NCBI GenBank assembly: GCA_903872005.1
Contig: CAIQJD010000085.1
Span: forward strand, 1 to 5,136
DNA length: 5,136 nt
Source: an uncultured bacterium
GTDB taxonomy: Bacteria > Chloroflexota > Anaerolineae > JACIWP01
Direction: 5' to 3'
A program made the translations under genes and the position numbers. Positions 1 to 5,136 of this stretch are shown here, one piece after another (the first letter of the stretch is position 1; each line of letters begins with the position of its first letter). A model generated the notes under the pieces. It was not told the origin of the DNA. It worked only from the letters and a program-made list of their open reading frames with translations, and ran no database searches.

Positions 1-69
1 CAGTTGCTCGATCAGCGTGGCTTCTTCTACCGGCTCTATCTCAGTCAGTTCAAGGGACAGGCGATCTGA
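1..69 (+). CDS. C-terminal end of a probable ABC exporter ATPase (5' partial)
   Basis: Only the last 22 codons and a TGA stop are inside the window. The peptide reads QLLDQRGFFYRLYLSQFKGQ followed by AI. A tail of the form L-x-x-x-G-x-Y-x-x-L-Y-x-x-Q-F is characteristic of the region after the H-loop in fused permease/ATPase ABC exporters (the MsbA/MdlB type), which move lipids, drugs or peptides out of the cytoplasm. No Walker or signature motif is visible, so the substrate cannot be guessed. The gene converges on the binding-protein gene on the other strand with only 9 bases between the two stop codons, and I see no hairpin terminator there. The call rests on a short but distinctive tail. 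Confidence 0.7.
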   Translation, partial: QLLDQRGFFYRLYLSQFKGQAI

Positions 70-78
70 GGCCGGCGC

Positions 79-930
79 TCACTCCGCTTTGGCGTGCAAT
101 TTCGCCACGATGGCCTGGCCGGCCGGCGAGAGGCAGAACTCGATGAACTCCTGGGCGGCGCGGTCGGCCGGCGCGCGTCTGACCAGATAGAGCGGCCGCG
201 CCACAGGATATAGCTCCCGCTCCACGGCGCGCGCCACGGGGATGACCCCATTCAGGCGCACGGCGCGCACGCCGGCGCTGACGTAGGCCATGGAGACATA
301 TCCCACGGCGTTGGGGTGGCCGGCGACCCAGTTCACCACCGCCTCGTTACTGGGCATGACCAGGGCCAGCGGCGTGACGCTCCACCCACGCATCACGCCG
401 GCCTCGAACGCGGCCCGCGTCCCAGAGCCATCCTCGCGGCTGATGATCTGGATTTCTCCCCCTTTGCCGCCGGCTTCCGGCCAGAGCGCAAAGCGGCCGG
501 CGAAGAGGAGCCGGGCGCGCTCTAAAGACAGGCTCACCAACGGATTCTGGGGATGGACGATGACGGCGACGGCGTCGCGCGCCATGGGCTGCCAGATCAC
601 GTCGGAGGCTTCGGCCGAGTCGGCGTCCGTCTCCGCGCCTTTCCAGGATACGGCAGCGATGTCCACCGCGCCGGCGCGCAGGGCCTGCAGGCCAATCTGC
701 GAGTCGCCGCCCTGCAAATCAAAGCTTGTCTGGGGGTGACGCGCCGTATAGGCGGCGGCCAACGGACGCAGCGCCGGCAACAGCGAGGTAGAACCGGCAA
801 TCCGCAGGTAGACCGGCGCCGGCGTGGCGACCGTGACGCCGCAGCCACAGGTCAGCCAGGCGAGCGCCAACAGGGCGCAGGCCAGGCCGGCGGCGCGGGC
901 CGCCCGTCGCCAGCGCGGCGCGTCTTTCAC
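79..930 (-). CDS. PstS-like phosphate ABC transporter substrate-binding protein (putative lipoprotein)
   Basis: A 283-residue extracytoplasmic solute-binding protein of the PstS/PBP-like family, which captures phosphate (or a similar oxyanion) outside the membrane. Residues 1-31 form an export signal: a basic start (KDAPRWRRAAR), a hydrophobic core (about 14-26), then a Cys pair (LTCGC, Cys28 and Cys30). The Cys pair suggests lipid anchoring, although neither Cys has a textbook lipobox. The mature part has the family's ligand loops: AGSTSLLPAL (45-54), GGDSQIGLQAL (74-84, where many PstS proteins have GGGSG), and SREDGSGTR (164-172), the classic Ser-Gly-Thr-Arg phosphate loop. The C-terminus (EFIEFCLSPAGQAIVAK) is typical of the family. 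The GTG start overlaps the uppP stop (GTGA) and has no Shine-Dalgarno of its own, which implies translational coupling. The same frame stays open upstream to 1344, but that part is antiparallel to no family and simply overlaps uppP. No pstC/A/B genes are visible, so the ligand is inferred. Confidence 0.85.
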   Translation of the reverse strand: MKDAPRWRRAARAAGLACALLALAWLTCGCGVTVATPAPVYLRIAGSTSLLPALRPLAAAYTARHPQTSFDLQGGDSQIGLQALRAGAVDIAAVSWKGAETDADSAEASDVIWQPMARDAVAVIVHPQNPLVSLSLERARLLFAGRFALWPEAGGKGGEIQIISREDGSGTRAAFEAGVMRGWSVTPLALVMPSNEAVVNWVAGHPNAVGYVSMAYVSAGVRAVRLNGVIPVARAVERELYPVARPLYLVRRAPADRAAQEFIEFCLSPAGQAIVAKLHAKAE

Positions 931-1751
931 AGCACGCCGGCCAGACGCAGCGCCAGCGTCACGCAGCCCACCAACGCGCAGTAGACCGCGAAGACGTACA
1001 GCTTGCCGCGTTGCAGGTAGCGCAGCAAGTAGCGGATGCAGAGATAGCCGGAGATGAGGGCCGCCAGAAAGCCCAGGAGTACGTTGGCCCAAGGGAGCGC
1101 GCCGTTCCCGCTGCCGGCCAGCTCGACCAGTTGCAGCCCGCCGGCGCCCAGAATGACCGGGATGGAGAGGAGGAAGCTGAAGCGAGCCGCGGCCGGCCGG
1201 CGCATCCCCAGGAAGAGCGCCACCGCGATGGTTGCGCCGGAACGTGAGAGGCCGGGCGCAATAGCCAACCCTTGCGCCGTTCCAATCAGCAGCGCGTCCC
1301 AGACCGTCAACTGGGCCAGCTCTTTTTCGCCCTGGCCGCGCCATTCGCTCACTGCCAGCAAGACCGCGGTGAGGAGCAAGAAAGCGCCGACCCAGGCCGG
1401 CTCGGCGAAGAGCTGCTCGATGGCGCTCTTAGCCAGGACGCCAAGGACGGCGGCCGGCACGGAGCCGAGGATCAACAGCCAGCCGAGGCGCGATTGCGGC
1501 GTCGCCGGCCGGCGCAAGAAGATGCTGCTGAACCAATCGCGCGCCAGGCTGACCAGGTCGTTGAAGAAGTAGGCGACGACGGCCGCCAGAGTGCCCCAAT
1601 GCAACAACGTATCGAAGAGCAAGCCAGGCGCCGGCCAGCGAAACACGGCCGGCAGAAGCGCCAAATGCCCGGAGCTGCTGACAGGCAAGAATTCGGTCAA
1701 CCCCTGTACGAGGCCGAGGATGAGACTTTGCCAGTACGTGAGAGTGTCCGT
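927..1751 (-). CDS. uppP: Undecaprenyl-diphosphatase UppP (BacA family), apparent ACG start
   Basis: Integral membrane phosphatase that converts undecaprenyl diphosphate to undecaprenyl phosphate, recycling the lipid carrier for peptidoglycan and other envelope polymers; the family is linked to bacitracin resistance. Counting from the ACG at 1749-1751 gives 274 residues, close to E. coli UppP (273). Hallmarks are visible: the (E/Q)xxxE motif as Q16-G-L-T-E20, then FLPVSSSGH with His29, and the second signature PGLSRSGAT (166-174) with the catalytic Arg170. Several hydrophobic helices span the rest (about 51-64, 90-108, 120-136, 193-212, 221-240, 251-268). The first ordinary start codon in frame is the TTG at 1698-1700; starting there would remove Q16 and the whole first hydrophobic stretch (SLILGLVQG). 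A perfect AGGAGG (1758-1763) sits 6 nt before the ACG. It is 33 nt downstream of tgt and overlaps the next gene by 4 nt. The family call is very secure; the start is the uncertain part. Confidence 0.93.
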   Translation of the reverse strand, partial: TDTLTYWQSLILGLVQGLTEFLPVSSSGHLALLPAVFRWPAPGLLFDTLLHWGTLAAVVAYFFNDLVSLARDWFSSIFLRRPATPQSRLGWLLILGSVPAAVLGVLAKSAIEQLFAEPAWVGAFLLLTAVLLAVSEWRGQGEKELAQLTVWDALLIGTAQGLAIAPGLSRSGATIAVALFLGMRRPAAARFSFLLSIPVILGAGGLQLVELAGSGNGALPWANVLLGFLAALISGYLCIRYLLRYLQRGKLYVFAVYCALVGCVTLALRLAGVL

Positions 1752-1757
1752 AGTTGT

Positions 1758-1763
1758 CCTCCT
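1758..1763 (-). promoter_or_regulatory. Shine-Dalgarno for uppP (AGGAGG)
   Basis: Read on the minus strand this is a perfect AGGAGG, followed by ACAACT and then ACG in the uppP frame. The 6-nt spacer is ideal for an initiation codon at 1749-1751. The nearest alternative, TTG at 1698-1700, lies nearly 60 nt downstream. The site therefore argues for translation starting at the ACG position. Confidence 0.75.
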
Positions 1764-1784
1764 GAGATGAGCATAAGAGCTATT

Positions 1785-5136
<3,352 letters not shown>

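Noticed and set aside
66..82. Bidirectional terminator between the convergent genes
   Set aside because: Only 9 bases separate the two stop codons and there is no hairpin with a T-run. Any terminator would have to lie within coding sequence.
931..1344. N-terminal extension of the PstS-like reading frame (would give 421 residues)
   Set aside because: It lies wholly within uppP on the same strand in another frame, is rich in Arg/Gly/Pro like a GC-rich shadow, and would put the signal peptide in the middle of the protein. The GTG at 928-930 overlapping the uppP stop is the better start.

Overview
The window is a compact, GC-rich stretch of bacterial chromosome with four sizeable genes and the tail of a fifth. 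Little of it is non-coding, and the hexamer GCCGGC is very frequent. The GC bias, GTG and TTG starts, a Pro/Thr-rich extracellular linker, and an ATPase fused to a TolB-like propeller together suggest a Chloroflexota (Anaerolineae-like) genome. That assignment is an inference from style, not from a marker gene.

Layout. Positions 1-69 (+) hold the last 22 codons of what looks like an ABC exporter ATPase. It converges on a three-gene minus-strand cluster read right to left: tgt (2981 to 1785, tRNA-guanine transglycosylase), uppP (1751 to 927, undecaprenyl-diphosphatase) and a PstS-like phosphate-binding protein (930 to 79). The tgt-uppP gap is 33 nt. uppP and the binding-protein gene overlap by 4 nt (GTGA), so the cluster is probably one operon. 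A perfect TTGACA -35 box lies upstream of tgt.

A 175-bp intergenic region (2982-3156) separates this operon from a divergent plus-strand gene that runs off the right edge (3157 onward). It carries an extended -10 promoter (TGGTATAAT) for that gene. The gene encodes an unusual one-piece membrane protein: a cytoplasmic P-loop ATPase of AAA/STAND type with a likely winged helix, one transmembrane helix, a Pro/Thr-rich stalk, and a TolB-like (PD40) beta-propeller that should lie outside the membrane.

The most notable points are: the uppP reading frame has no ATG/GTG/TTG at the expected start, only an ACG six bases after a perfect AGGAGG; the ATPase-TM-propeller architecture, which looks like a transmembrane sensor; an orphan PstS-like protein translationally coupled to uppP; and about 55 copies of the palindrome GCCGGC in 5.1 kb. 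I found no RNA gene, insertion sequence or CRISPR array.
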